From Micromonospora sp. M71_S20 (GTDB lineage Bacteria > Actinomycetota > Actinomycetes > Mycobacteriales > Micromonosporaceae): 64,000 nucleotides of DNA. The notes under the pieces were generated by a model. The model saw nothing but the letters and a program-made list of their open reading frames with translations, ran no database searches and was not told the DNA's origin. Made by a program: the position numbers and the translations under genes. Position 1 is the stretch's first letter. Every line of letters begins with the position of its first letter. Of the stretch, positions 8,297-16,180 are shown piece by piece. The stretch spans positions 2,666,001-2,730,000 of the forward strand of contig NZ_RCCV01000001.1 in NCBI RefSeq assembly GCF_003664255.1, read 5' to 3'.

Positions 8297-9541
8297 TCAG
8301 CGGGAGCGCAGCTCCACCAGGGTGATCTGCGGCTCGGCGCCGACGCGGACCGGCGGGCCCCAGAAGCCGGCGCCGTTCGTGACGTAGACCTTGGTGCCGT
8401 CGACCTCGCCCAGGCCGGAGACCACCGGCTGCTGGAGCTTCACCAGCAGGTTGAACGGGACCATCTGGCCGCCGTGGGTGTGCCCGGAGAGCTGGAGGTC
8501 GACGCCGAACTTCGCCGCCTCCACGGCGGCGACCGGCTGGTGGGCGAGCAGCACCACGGGCCGGTTCGGGTCGCGGTCGCCGAGCGCCGCCGCGTAGTCC
8601 GCCGGGGCGGCCAGGCCGGTGCCGGCGGCGGTGACGTCGTTTACTCCGGCCAGGTCGAGCACGCCGCCCCGGGCCTGGATCTCCGTCCGCTCGTTCTGCA
8701 TGACCCGCAGGCCGAGCCGGTCCAGCTCCTGGACCCACTCCTCGACACCGGAGTAGTACTCGTGGTTGCCGGTGACGAAGTAGCTGCCGTGCCGGGAGCG
8801 CAGGCCGCGCAGCGGCTCGGCCGCCTCGCCCAGCTCGGCGACCGAGCCGTCGACCAGGTCGCCGACGACGGCGACGATGTCGGCGTCCAGGCGGTTGATC
8901 GCGGCGACGATCCGCTCGGTGTGCGCCCGTCCGCGCAGCGGACCGAGGTGGATGTCGGAAACCGTGGCGATCCGCAGGCCGTCCATGCTGCGGGGGAGCT
9001 TGGCCAGCGGGATCTGCACCCGGTCGAGCTGCGGCGGACCGAGGGCGGTGCGGATGCCGTACCCGGTGAGGCCGGTGGCGGTGAGCCCGGCGAAGATCGC
9101 CGCCCCACGGGCGAGCAGCAACCGGCGGGCCGGGTCGTGGTCGGGCTGCGCGACGGCGTCGGCGGCCGGCGGGTCGGCCGGGCCCGCCGCGCCCACCATG
9201 GCGGGCTCGGGCGCGGCGGCGGTGGGCTCCGCGGCGACGACCCGGCGGCGCAGCACGAGCTTCGTCACCGCCATCGGCACTTCCAGCGCCACGAGCAGGA
9301 CCAGCAGGTAGAACATGACGGCGAGCCAGAGGTAGCCGGGCCACGCGAGCCAGTAGAGGCCCGCCTGGGTGCCGGCCATGGTCGCCGGTACGAGCAGCGC
9401 GAGCACCAGGGCGGTGATCCCGCCGATGCGGCGCCAGCGCCCCGGGGCGGTGGTGTCCCGGACCAGGCGCTTCCACAGGTAGAGGTGGATCAGGCCGGTG
9501 ATCAGGGCCATGGTGGCGACGAACGCCAGTGCCGCCAGCAT
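8297..9541 (-). CDS. Membrane-anchored metallophosphoesterase
   Basis: 414 residues, ATG start after GGGAGG. Four hydrophobic helices in the first 110 residues, an Ala/Pro linker, another hydrophobic stretch near 145-165, then a calcineurin-like phosphoesterase domain. All metal motifs are present: SDIHLG, GDLVDG, GNHEYYSG, LAHQP and SGHTHGGQM. This is the YkuE/YaeI type, where the catalytic domain is fused to membrane helices. Substrate is not evident; YkuE-like enzymes act on phospholipid- or nucleotide-type phosphoesters. The moaD stop lies 14 bases downstream of its start codon region, on the same strand upstream, so it may be co-transcribed with the moaD/moaA genes. Confidence 0.9.
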   Translation of the reverse strand: MLAALAFVATMALITGLIHLYLWKRLVRDTTAPGRWRRIGGITALVLALLVPATMAGTQAGLYWLAWPGYLWLAVMFYLLVLLVALEVPMAVTKLVLRRRVVAAEPTAAAPEPAMVGAAGPADPPAADAVAQPDHDPARRLLLARGAAIFAGLTATGLTGYGIRTALGPPQLDRVQIPLAKLPRSMDGLRIATVSDIHLGPLRGRAHTERIVAAINRLDADIVAVVGDLVDGSVAELGEAAEPLRGLRSRHGSYFVTGNHEYYSGVEEWVQELDRLGLRVMQNERTEIQARGGVLDLAGVNDVTAAGTGLAAPADYAAALGDRDPNRPVVLLAHQPVAAVEAAKFGVDLQLSGHTHGGQMVPFNLLVKLQQPVVSGLGEVDGTKVYVTNGAGFWGPPVRVGAEPQITLVELRSR

Positions 9542-9555
9542 GTTGTGTGCCTCCC

Positions 9556-9927
9556 TCAGCCGCCCGCGAAGGGCGGCAGGACGTCGATCGTGGCCCCGGC
9601 CGTCAGCGGTGCCCGCCGATCATGACAGGTGACGCCGTCGACCAGGAAACTCGCCACCGTCAGGACGGCGGCGAGGCGCTCACCGTGCCGGTCGGTCAGC
9701 TCCACGACGAGTTCGTCCAGGGACCGCCCGGCGGATGCGGTCTCCTCGGTCCGGCCGGCGGCGGCCCGTGCCCCGGCGAAGTAGCGGACGGTCACCGGCG
9801 CCCCGGCGTCGGCCGTCCGGGCCGACGCCTCGGCGGATGCCGGGCGTGCCTGGGCCGGTGGCCCGGTGCGCGTGGGGCGTGCCTGGGCCGGTGGCCCGGT
9901 GTCGGCCGGGCGCGTCGGTTCTGCCAC
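9556..9927 (-). CDS. moaD: MoaD/ThiS-family sulfur carrier, molybdopterin synthase small subunit
   Basis: 123 residues from GTG 9927, which follows GGAGG and overlaps no gene. The C-terminal part (from VTVRYFAGARAAAGR) is the ubiquitin-like MoaD fold and ends in the required diglycine (LPPFAGG), the thiocarboxylated tail that donates sulfur to precursor Z. The first 40 residues are an atypical Pro/Ala/Arg extension carrying an almost exact repeat (GPPAQARP twice), visible in DNA as a roughly 30-base direct repeat near 9840-9900. The start lies 3 bases after moaA ends, so the two are translationally linked. MoaE is not in the window. Confidence 0.8.
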   Translation of the reverse strand: MAEPTRPADTGPPAQARPTRTGPPAQARPASAEASARTADAGAPVTVRYFAGARAAAGRTEETASAGRSLDELVVELTDRHGERLAAVLTVASFLVDGVTCHDRRAPLTAGATIDVLPPFAGG

Positions 9928-9929
9928 GG

Positions 9930-10943
9930 TCAGCCTCCGATCGCGGACATCGGCCGGGCGGGCTGGAGGAAGGCCGGGTCGTCGATGCCGTGCCCGGCCC
10001 GCTTGCCCCACATCGCGGCCCGCCAGCGCCGGGCCAGCTCGTCGTCGTCCGCCCCGGCCCGCAGCGCGCCCCGCAGGTCGGACTCCTCGGTGGCGAAGAG
10101 GCAGGCGCGCACCTGCCCGTCGGCGGTCAGTCGGGTGCGGTCGCAGTCACCGCAGAACGGCCGGGTGACGCTGGCGATCACGCCGACCCGGGCCGGGCCG
10201 CCGTCGACCAGCCACGTCTCGGCCGGCGCCGCGCCGCGTTCCGCCGGGTCGGGGGTCAGGTCGAACTCCCCGCGCAGAGCGGCCAGGATCCCGTCGGCGG
10301 TGACCATGGTCGCGCGGTCCCAGCCGTGCTGGGCGTCCAGCGGCATCTGCTCGATGAACCGCAGCTCGTAGCCGTGCGCGAGGGCGAAGCGGAGCAGCCG
10401 CGGCGCCTCGTCGTCGTTGACGCCGCGCATGAGCACCGAATTGATCTTGACGGGGATGAGCCCGGCGGCGGTCGCCCCGGCCAGCCCGGCCAGCACGTCC
10501 GCCAGGCGCGGGCGCCGGGTCAGCCGGGTGAACCGCTCCGGGTCCAGCGTGTCCAGCGAGACGTTCACCCGGTCCAGCCCGGCGGCGCGCAGCGTGGGGG
10601 CGAGCCGGTCCAGCCCGATGCCGTTGGTGGTCAGCGAGATGCGGGGGCGCGGCTCCAGCGCCGCCACGGCGGCCACGATGTCGACCAGGCCGGGCCGGAT
10701 CAGCGGCTCCCCGCCGGTGAAGCGCACCTCGGTCACGCCGAGCAGGCGTACCGCGACCCCGACCAGCCGGACGATCTCGTCGTCGCCGAGCAGTTGCGGG
10801 CCGGGCAGCCAGGCCAGCCCCTCGGCCGGCATGCAGTAGGTGCAGCGCAGGTTGCACTTGTCGGTCAGAGAGACCCGCAGGTCCCGGGCGACGCGGCCGT
10901 ACCGGTCGGCGAGGACGCCGGCGGTCGGCGGGGCGGCGGTCAC
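9930..10943 (-). CDS. moaA: GTP 3',8-cyclase, first step of molybdenum cofactor synthesis
   Basis: 337 residues from GTG 10943. Radical SAM CxxxCxxC motif (TDKCNLRCTYCMP) near residue 25, GGEPLIRP SAM-binding motif, and the second iron-sulfur cluster near the C-terminus (FCGDCDRTRLTADGQVRACL). It ends in the catalytically required double glycine (SAIGG). With MoaC it converts GTP to cyclic pyranopterin monophosphate. The start overlaps the stop of the upstream kinase-like gene by 4 bases (GTGA), and moaD begins 3 bases downstream, so the three form a coupled operon. The longer upstream frame is a shadow of the kinase gene. Confidence 0.95.
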   Translation of the reverse strand: MTAAPPTAGVLADRYGRVARDLRVSLTDKCNLRCTYCMPAEGLAWLPGPQLLGDDEIVRLVGVAVRLLGVTEVRFTGGEPLIRPGLVDIVAAVAALEPRPRISLTTNGIGLDRLAPTLRAAGLDRVNVSLDTLDPERFTRLTRRPRLADVLAGLAGATAAGLIPVKINSVLMRGVNDDEAPRLLRFALAHGYELRFIEQMPLDAQHGWDRATMVTADGILAALRGEFDLTPDPAERGAAPAETWLVDGGPARVGVIASVTRPFCGDCDRTRLTADGQVRACLFATEESDLRGALRAGADDDELARRWRAAMWGKRAGHGIDDPAFLQPARPMSAIGG

Positions 10944-11854
10944 CCGTCGACGGTAGCGCGCCCGAGCCCGGCCAGGGCCGCCCGGGCGGTACGGGCGACC
11001 GCATCCCGGTACGCCGCGCCGAACAGGGCGGTGTGCACCAGCATCAGGTGGAGCTGGTGCAGCGGCACCCGTTCCCGCCACCCGTCGGCCAGCGGCCACT
11101 CCTCCGCGTACGCCGCGAGGATCCGGTCGAGGTGCGGCGCGCCGCCGAAGAGGGCCAGCTGCGCCAGGTCGGTCTCGCGGTGCCCGCCGTGCGCCGCCGG
11201 GTCGACCAGCCAGACCCGGTCGTCCGCGCCCCAGAGCGCGTTACCCGGCCAGAGGTCGCCGTGGATCCGGGACGGCGGCTCGTCCCCGCCGAACTCGCCG
11301 ATCCGCTCGACGACCTGCTCGACCAGGCCGGCCTCGGCGCCGGTGAGCGCGCCGCCGTCGACCGACATCCGGAGGTACGGAACGAGCCGGGCCGGCGCGA
11401 ACCACCCCGACCAGGGGCCGTCGTCGGCGGTGTTGTCCGCCGGCAGCGCACCGATGAAGCCGTTCCACCCGGCGCCGAAGGCCGACGCCCCGGCGCGGTG
11501 CAGCCCGGCCAGCTCCCGGCCGAACCGCTCGGCCGCCCCGGGGGTCGGCTCGCCGGGGTCGACCCACTCCAGCGCGAGCAGCTCGGGCAGCGCCACCACC
11601 ACCTCCGGTACGGCGACCGTCCCGGCCTCGCGGAGCCAGCGCAGGCCCGCCGCCTCGGCGGCGAAGAAGCCCTCCGGCGCGGGCCTGCCGGCGGTCTCCG
11701 GCCAGGTCTTGGCGAACACCGAGTGCCCGTCGTCCAGCGTCAGCCGGGACGCGGCGCAGATGTCGCCGCCAGCGACCGGCGTCTCGCGGATCCGCTGGTG
11801 GGTCAGGAAGGTCGGCAGGTGCTCCGGGTGCGCCCGCAGGTACGCCAGATCCAT
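10940..11854 (-). CDS. Fructosamine-kinase-family phosphotransferase
   Basis: 304 residues, start ATG 11854 (MDLAYLRAHP). Motifs of the fructosamine-3-kinase/aminoglycoside phosphotransferase fold are clear: VFAKTWPE (ATP-binding lysine), RIHGDLWPGNALW (catalytic loop with HGD) and LVDPAAHGGHRETDLAQ (metal-binding DP.. motif). Bacterial members deglycate proteins by phosphorylating ketosamines; related proteins have other small-molecule substrates. Its GTGA overlap with moaA suggests translational coupling, though no metabolic link is obvious. Confidence 0.85.
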   Translation of the reverse strand: MDLAYLRAHPEHLPTFLTHQRIRETPVAGGDICAASRLTLDDGHSVFAKTWPETAGRPAPEGFFAAEAAGLRWLREAGTVAVPEVVVALPELLALEWVDPGEPTPGAAERFGRELAGLHRAGASAFGAGWNGFIGALPADNTADDGPWSGWFAPARLVPYLRMSVDGGALTGAEAGLVEQVVERIGEFGGDEPPSRIHGDLWPGNALWGADDRVWLVDPAAHGGHRETDLAQLALFGGAPHLDRILAAYAEEWPLADGWRERVPLHQLHLMLVHTALFGAAYRDAVARTARAALAGLGRATVDG

Positions 11855-12155
11855 GACGGCAAGGTAGCCCCCTGACGGCGTCCAGTCCCGCCGGAAACGG
11901 CCTGCCGCCCGATCCCGCCTGCCGCCCGATCCCTGCCGGGAAGGGACAGTTGTGATTCTTGGCGAGTTTCGGCCTCTCGGGGGGCCTTTTCGCTCCAAGA
12001 TCGCCGGAGGTGGTTCGGGCGGTGCCCGTGGGGGGGTGGCGTCAACGGGCGGGGGGTTGGCTTGAGCTGGGTAAATACTCTCCGTGCCTGTGGATGAACC
12101 GCGTGTCGTCCACAGGGGCCGCCGGCCGTCCCGCCCGCGTCGGAGGCTGCCAGAC
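11855..12155. other. Divergent intergenic region, 301 bases
   Basis: Lies between the divergent kinase-like gene and the DUF4192 gene. It holds a short direct repeat (CCTGCCGCCCGATCC twice, about 11899-11935), an AT-richer stretch (GTAAATACTCT near 12070) suitable for a promoter, and two DnaA-box-like words facing each other (TGTGGATGA near 12090 and CGTCCACA near 12108). No coding potential seen. Confidence 0.5.
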
Positions 12156-13193
12156 ATGACCCCGACCGACCGCCCCCGGCTCGCCGTCCGTTCCCCCGCC
12201 GACCTCATCGCCGCCGTGCCCTACCTGCTCGGCTTCCACCCCGCCGACAGCGTCGTCGTGGTGGCGATGCGGGGCCGCCGGATCACCTTCGCCGCCCGCG
12301 CCGATCTGCCCGACCTCGCGGACCCGCGCGACCCCGCCGGCCACCTCGCCGGCGTCGTCGCCCGGCAGCACGCCGAGACCGCCACGGTCCTGGGCTACGG
12401 GCCCGCACCGCTGGTCACCCCGGCCGTCGACGCCGTGCGCGCCGCGCTGACCGCCGCCGGGATGTCCGTGCTCGACGCCCTGCGCGTCACCGAGGGCCGC
12501 TACTGGTCGTACCTCTGCACCGAGCCGGAGTGCTGCCCGCCCGACGGCACCCCCTACGACGTCGGTGCCAGCGAGGTCAGCGCGGCGGCCGTCTTCGCCG
12601 GCCAGGTCGCACTGCCCGACCGGGCCGCCCTGGTCGCGCAGGTCGCCCCGGCGACCGGTCCCGCTCGCTCGGCCGTACGCCGGGCCACCGCCCGCGCCGA
12701 GCGACGCCTGGCGGACCTGCTCGACCGGGCGCCCGCGACCGACCCGCGCGGCGAGCGGGCACTCCGCTCCGCGGGGGTGGCGGCGGTACGCACCACGCTG
12801 CGCCGGCACCGGCGGGGGCAGCGGCTCACCGACGACGAGGTCGCCTGGCTGAGCGTGCTGCTGACCCACGTGCCGGTTCGCGACCACGCCTGGGAACGCA
12901 CCGACGGGCGGGACGAGGACATCGCGCTCTGGACCGACGTGCTGCGCCGGGCCGAGCCGGAGCTGATCGCCGCGCCGGCCGCGCTGCTGGCGTTCGCGGC
13001 GTGGCGGGCGGGGCAGGGGGCGCTGGCGGCGGTGGCCCTGGAACGGGCCCTGGCCGAGCACCCCGGCCATTCGATGGCGCTGCTCCTCGACGACCTGCTG
13101 CGCCGGGGCGTGCCACCCTCCGAGCTGGACGGCTGGCCGGCGGTCGGAGCGCCCGGCGTGCTACGCCGCAGACGCAGGCGGCGCGAACGCTGA
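12156..13193 (+). CDS. DUF4192 domain protein
   Basis: 345 residues from ATG 12156, with GGAGG 9 bases upstream. The DUF4192 signature is at the N-terminus (SPADLIAAVPYLLGFHPADSVVVVAM) with a later cysteine-rich patch (CTEPECCPPDGTPYD) and an Arg-rich C-terminus (RRRRRRRER). The family is widespread in actinomycetes and uncharacterised. The middle region has helical, Ala/Arg-rich repeats (ALERALAEHPGHSMALLL resembles a TPR-like pair). Divergent from the fructosamine-kinase-like gene. Confidence 0.85.
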   Translation: MTPTDRPRLAVRSPADLIAAVPYLLGFHPADSVVVVAMRGRRITFAARADLPDLADPRDPAGHLAGVVARQHAETATVLGYGPAPLVTPAVDAVRAALTAAGMSVLDALRVTEGRYWSYLCTEPECCPPDGTPYDVGASEVSAAAVFAGQVALPDRAALVAQVAPATGPARSAVRRATARAERRLADLLDRAPATDPRGERALRSAGVAAVRTTLRRHRRGQRLTDDEVAWLSVLLTHVPVRDHAWERTDGRDEDIALWTDVLRRAEPELIAAPAALLAFAAWRAGQGALAAVALERALAEHPGHSMALLLDDLLRRGVPPSELDGWPAVGAPGVLRRRRRRRER

Positions 13194-13214
13194 TCCGTGC
13201 GGCTACGTCATCGC

Positions 13215-13377
13215 TCAGCTGCTGGTCAGGCGGAAGGGATGCCCCGCCGGATCCTTGAAGACCCGCCACCGGTCGCCGCCCGGCTGGAACTCGGGCTGGT
13301 CGCGCCCAGGCCCAGCACCAGGCCTCGGCTCCGGGCAGTCGAGTGTGATCGCCGTCAGCCTCCAGTCTTGCGGGCAT
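13215..13377 (-). pseudogene. Remnant of a VOC (glyoxalase/bleomycin resistance-like) gene with an internal deletion
   Basis: On the minus strand one frame reads WRLTAITLDCPEPR, which is how many actinobacterial VOC proteins begin. Within about ten residues it is joined to FQPGGDRWRVFKDPAGHPF and then RLTSS-stop, which is how they end. The usual 80-100 residues between are missing. The frame has no start codon and meets a TGA four codons before the W. I conclude the gene lost its middle and is dead. It sits between DUF4192 and a methyltransferase gene at the edge of an accessory patch. Confidence 0.6.
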
Positions 13378-13449
13378 CAGCGCCTCCCTGGTGGCAACGA
13401 CGTTGCGGCCGCGTGGCGTCGGGACAGCGGGGCCACTGTGACACCTAAC

Positions 13450-14103
13450 GTGTCGCACGTGAAGAGTGAAGGCTGGTTGGCGGACACCCGGGACTCCTAC
13501 GACACGGTTGCTGCCAGCTACGCGGAGCAGGTACGCGACCTCCTGGTCGACGCGCCCCACGAGCGAGCGGCCCTGGCGTTGTTCGCCGAACTGGTGTTGG
13601 CCGCAGGCGGAGGACCTGTCGCCGACGTCGGCTGCGGGCCCGGCCGCATCACCGCTCTTCTCCACCAGCACGGTCTGGACGCCTTCGGCATCGATCTCTC
13701 CCCGGCGATGATCGAGATCGCTCGGCGAGACCATCCCCACCTGCGGTTCGAGGTGGGCTCGATGACCGACCTGGCGCTCGCCGACGCTTCGGTCGCGGGC
13801 GTGGTGGCCTGGTACTCGCTCATCCACGTCCCGGACGAGGAGATCGGCCCGGTTTTCGCGCACTTCCGGCGGGTGCTGCGCCCCGGCGGCCCGCTGCTGC
13901 TCGGCTTCCACGTCGGCGACGGGTCACGGTTGAAGACCGAGGGCTACGGGGGCCACCCCATGAACGTCCATGTCCACCGCCGCCGACCCGAACGGGTGGC
14001 GGCATGGCTGGGCGCAGCCGGGTTCACCGTAGAAGCGCAAACGGTCGTCAGCTCGCCGGAGAGCAGTCTGGGCGGAATGATCTTCGCGCGCCGGGTCCCG
14101 TAG
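13450..14103 (+). CDS. Class I SAM-dependent methyltransferase
   Basis: 217 residues from GTG 13450; GTG 13459 is an in-frame alternative. Rossmann methyltransferase with motif I VADVGCGPGRIT (about residue 56), motif II region GIDLSPAMIEIARRDHP and the post-motif RVLRPGGPLLLGFHVGD. The C-terminal HRRRPERVAAWLGAAGF fits small-molecule methyltransferases of the methyltransf_11/25 group. The acceptor is unknown. Codon use in the N-terminal third is slightly less GC-biased than in neighbours. Confidence 0.85.
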   Translation: MSHVKSEGWLADTRDSYDTVAASYAEQVRDLLVDAPHERAALALFAELVLAAGGGPVADVGCGPGRITALLHQHGLDAFGIDLSPAMIEIARRDHPHLRFEVGSMTDLALADASVAGVVAWYSLIHVPDEEIGPVFAHFRRVLRPGGPLLLGFHVGDGSRLKTEGYGGHPMNVHVHRRRPERVAAWLGAAGFTVEAQTVVSSPESSLGGMIFARRVP

Positions 14104-14142
14104 GGCGGGTGCCGCATTAGTTCCGAGCCGAGGTGGTGGTAG

Positions 14143-14541
14143 GTGGAGGAGTTCCGGCGGCATGTCCCGTCCTGCCCGCGAGGCCGCCCGCCTGGCGTGC
14201 GGCGCTTGGACGTCGCGTTCGACTACGGGGCCTTCCCTGTGTGGGCCTGGATCACGATCCCCGCTCACGGCGGTCGTCCAAGCCGCGAGGTCGTGGGCTC
14301 GGTCAGCCCGGAATGGCTGAGCATTTCGGCCAAGCTGGCGACCGAGCTGCGTGCGTGGTCGGACTGGATGGACCTGCACAGCGAGTACGGCGGTGGTCGG
14401 GCCGCCGCCGACGATCAGTACCGGGCGTGGACGGCACAGGGCCGGAAGCTGGCCCAGCAACTGGCAGAGGAGACCGGCGCGGAAGTCGTCTACCAGGGGG
14501 ATCGCGGCGAGATCGATCTCGACTGCCCGCACTGCGGCTAG
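14143..14541 (+). CDS. Hypothetical protein with C-terminal CPHC motif
   Basis: 132 residues from GTG 14143 or, perhaps more likely, 114 residues from GTG 14197 (VRRLDVAFDYGAFPVWAW), because the first 18 residues are Arg/Pro-rich and unlike the rest. Soluble, with aromatic-rich N-terminal strands, a helical middle (LATELRAWSDWMDLHSEYGG) and a terminal DCPHCG. I do not recognise the family with certainty; similar short proteins occur in actinomycetes near regulators. Convergent with the TetR gene. Confidence 0.6.
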   Translation: MEEFRRHVPSCPRGRPPGVRRLDVAFDYGAFPVWAWITIPAHGGRPSREVVGSVSPEWLSISAKLATELRAWSDWMDLHSEYGGGRAAADDQYRAWTAQGRKLAQQLAEETGAEVVYQGDRGEIDLDCPHCG

Positions 14542-14572
14542 TTCCCTTGAGCGCATGAGGATTCGAATGCGG

Positions 14573-15202
14573 TCAGGTTCTTGCGGACAGGGCGGCGTGC
14601 GCTGTGGTGAGGTTCGTGTTGGTGGCAGTTTCGGCGTAGTTGACGATCAGCGTGAGGGCGCTTGTGCGGTCGATCGAGGTGCCCGTGACGATGTGATAGC
14701 CGTAGGCGTCCTCGAGAGCGACCAGGTTGCAGGCGACGTGTCGGATGGGGCCACGAACGGTGAAGACGCCGCGAGCGGCTCCGTCGTTGAGAATCTGTTC
14801 GTAGAGGTCGGCTTGCTTGTCGAACAGGTTCCGCCTCATGTGCGCGTCGCCTGGGCGTAACCGGGCTTGGGGTGAGAACTCGTAGAGCAGGCAGCAGAGA
14901 CTGTCGTCGCGGTCTGCGGGGAGCCCGGACTCGATCATCGTCAGCAACCGGGCGACCGGATCGCGCAGACCGTCGCTGGCTTGCTGCCGGCGTTGGTGGA
15001 ACCGCTCGATCGCGTCTTCGTACACGTCCTGGAAGAGGTCGCGCACGTCACGCCAGTAGTAGGTGACCGTGCCGGGTGAGGTGTTCGCGGCATCGGCGAT
15101 GTCGCGGACCCGGACGCCGGCGAGGCCGCGGTCCCTGATGGCCCGCTGGGCAGCGGTTATCAGGTGCGCGCGTTGGGCCTCCTGCCTTCGTGGTCGGACC
15201 AT
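14573..15202 (-). CDS. TetR-family transcriptional regulator
   Basis: 209 residues. The N-terminal helix-turn-helix (residues 14-58) contains VRDIADAANTSPGTVTYYW, typical of TetR, here with TYYW in place of the usual YYHF. The ligand-binding half is helical and contains a CC pair (DDSLCCLLYEFS). Target unknown; the nearest candidates are the adjacent NlpC/P60-like gene or the 14143 protein. Confidence 0.85.
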   Translation of the reverse strand: MVRPRRQEAQRAHLITAAQRAIRDRGLAGVRVRDIADAANTSPGTVTYYWRDVRDLFQDVYEDAIERFHQRRQQASDGLRDPVARLLTMIESGLPADRDDSLCCLLYEFSPQARLRPGDAHMRRNLFDKQADLYEQILNDGAARGVFTVRGPIRHVACNLVALEDAYGYHIVTGTSIDRTSALTLIVNYAETATNTNLTTAHAALSART

Positions 15203-15359
15203 ACGGCGCCTCCTGTCATGGCCCCCGTAGGTGCAGGACGGCCCGGGATACCAATGTCGAATCAGGCATGATCACTTCGCGATGCTCGGCCTACAGCGAC
15301 TCGGCACCGGCTGCGTTGCCTTCCATCGTGCGTCACGTTGGCCGGGCGCGAGCGTCGAG

Positions 15360-15872
15360 TCAGTAGCCGTTGGGGGTGAGTACGTCGATGAACAATGGGT
15401 TCGGTTCGGTGCCGCCGAGGGTGACGCTGTCGTTCTTCACGTAGCCGTAGTAGGCGTTCGCGTCGATGACCCGGTTGTTGCCGATGTAGACGCCGGTGTG
15501 GTCGAGGTCGCCGCCGTAGCGGATACCGTCGTTCGGGTCGGTGTCCCAGAAGACGAGGTCGCCCGGGCGCGGGGTGCTGACCCGGCGCCCCTGGTTGATC
15601 TGACCCTGCAGCCAGTAGTTCAGTTGCAGGCCGCGTCCGGTCGCGGCCTTGGTGCCGTCCCAGATCGCGTGCCGGTTCAGGCACTCGCAGTCGACTGCCT
15701 GCACGCCACAGGTCCAGCCGTACGCCAACCGGTAGGGCGTTCCCAGGTACGCCTTGGCCGCGTCCACGACCGCCGCCCGCACCCCGGACGCGGCCTGTGC
15801 CGGCGTGGCCGCCAGCCCCAGCCCAAGCACCGTCACCACTGTCGTCGCCACGGCTCCAAGTTGCCTCTTCAT
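15360..15872 (-). CDS. Secreted NlpC/P60-like cell-wall hydrolase
   Basis: 170 residues from ATG 15872 (MKRQLGAVATT), preceded by GGGAGGG about ten bases away; an upstream in-frame start adds 11 residues. A Sec signal peptide ends at ATPAQA-ASG near residue 30. The mature domain has PYRLAYGW, a catalytic-type cysteine region (VDCECLNRHAIW), PRPGDLVFWDTD and a histidine in DHTGVYIGNNRVIDAN, the Cys-His arrangement of NlpC/P60 enzymes. It should cleave peptidoglycan stem peptides outside the membrane, though the DCEC motif is not the usual DCSG. Confidence 0.75.
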   Translation of the reverse strand: MKRQLGAVATTVVTVLGLGLAATPAQAASGVRAAVVDAAKAYLGTPYRLAYGWTCGVQAVDCECLNRHAIWDGTKAATGRGLQLNYWLQGQINQGRRVSTPRPGDLVFWDTDPNDGIRYGGDLDHTGVYIGNNRVIDANAYYGYVKNDSVTLGGTEPNPLFIDVLTPNGY

Positions 15873-16179
15873 CGCGGTCCATCCCTCCCTCACGTCATCG
15901 GACATGATTTGTCGTACGGGACAGCAAAGAACATCGATCGAAGCATGTCAAGGTGCTCCTGGGCTACACCTGGCGCCGCCTACCGTCGCCACGGCTTTAC
16001 GGCCCCAATCGTGCAGCCGGAGGTGCACCCGGGCCGGCGGCCTCGACCCCTTGGAGAAGGTGTCGGCGCGGTACGCGTCGGGGCAGGACGACGACACCGC
16101 CGAAGAGGGCCTGCTGGCGTTGCGGGAGCTCGTTCTGCGTGATGCCGACGACCGCACCTTCACGTTCCGCCGGCCAGGT
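15873..16179. other. Intergenic region, 307 bases, with a possible gene fragment
   Basis: Between two minus-strand genes. The first 100 bases are AT-richer than the surroundings (CATGATTTGTCGTACGGGACAGCAAAG-like composition) and suit the promoter of the NlpC/P60-like gene. The last 130 bases contain the plus-strand fragment listed separately. No terminator or RNA seen. Confidence 0.4.
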
Positions 16180-16180
16180 T
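16045..16180 (+). pseudogene. Possible protein-coding fragment, family unknown
   Basis: One plus-strand frame from about 16045 reads LDPLEKVSARYASGQDDD and then TAEEGLLALRELVLRDADDR, with G or C at nearly all third positions and the charge balance of a real protein. A TTG at 16051 could start it, but no ribosome site is visible, and beyond 16180 the frame runs antisense to the kinase-like gene. It may be the stump of a decayed gene. Weak evidence. Confidence 0.3.

Noticed and set aside
8196..9476. Continuation of the helicase reading frame upstream to 9476, giving a 1491-residue protein
   Set aside because: This part runs through the metallophosphoesterase gene in another frame and is Arg/Gly/Pro-rich nonsense; the real start has a ribosome site at 8195.
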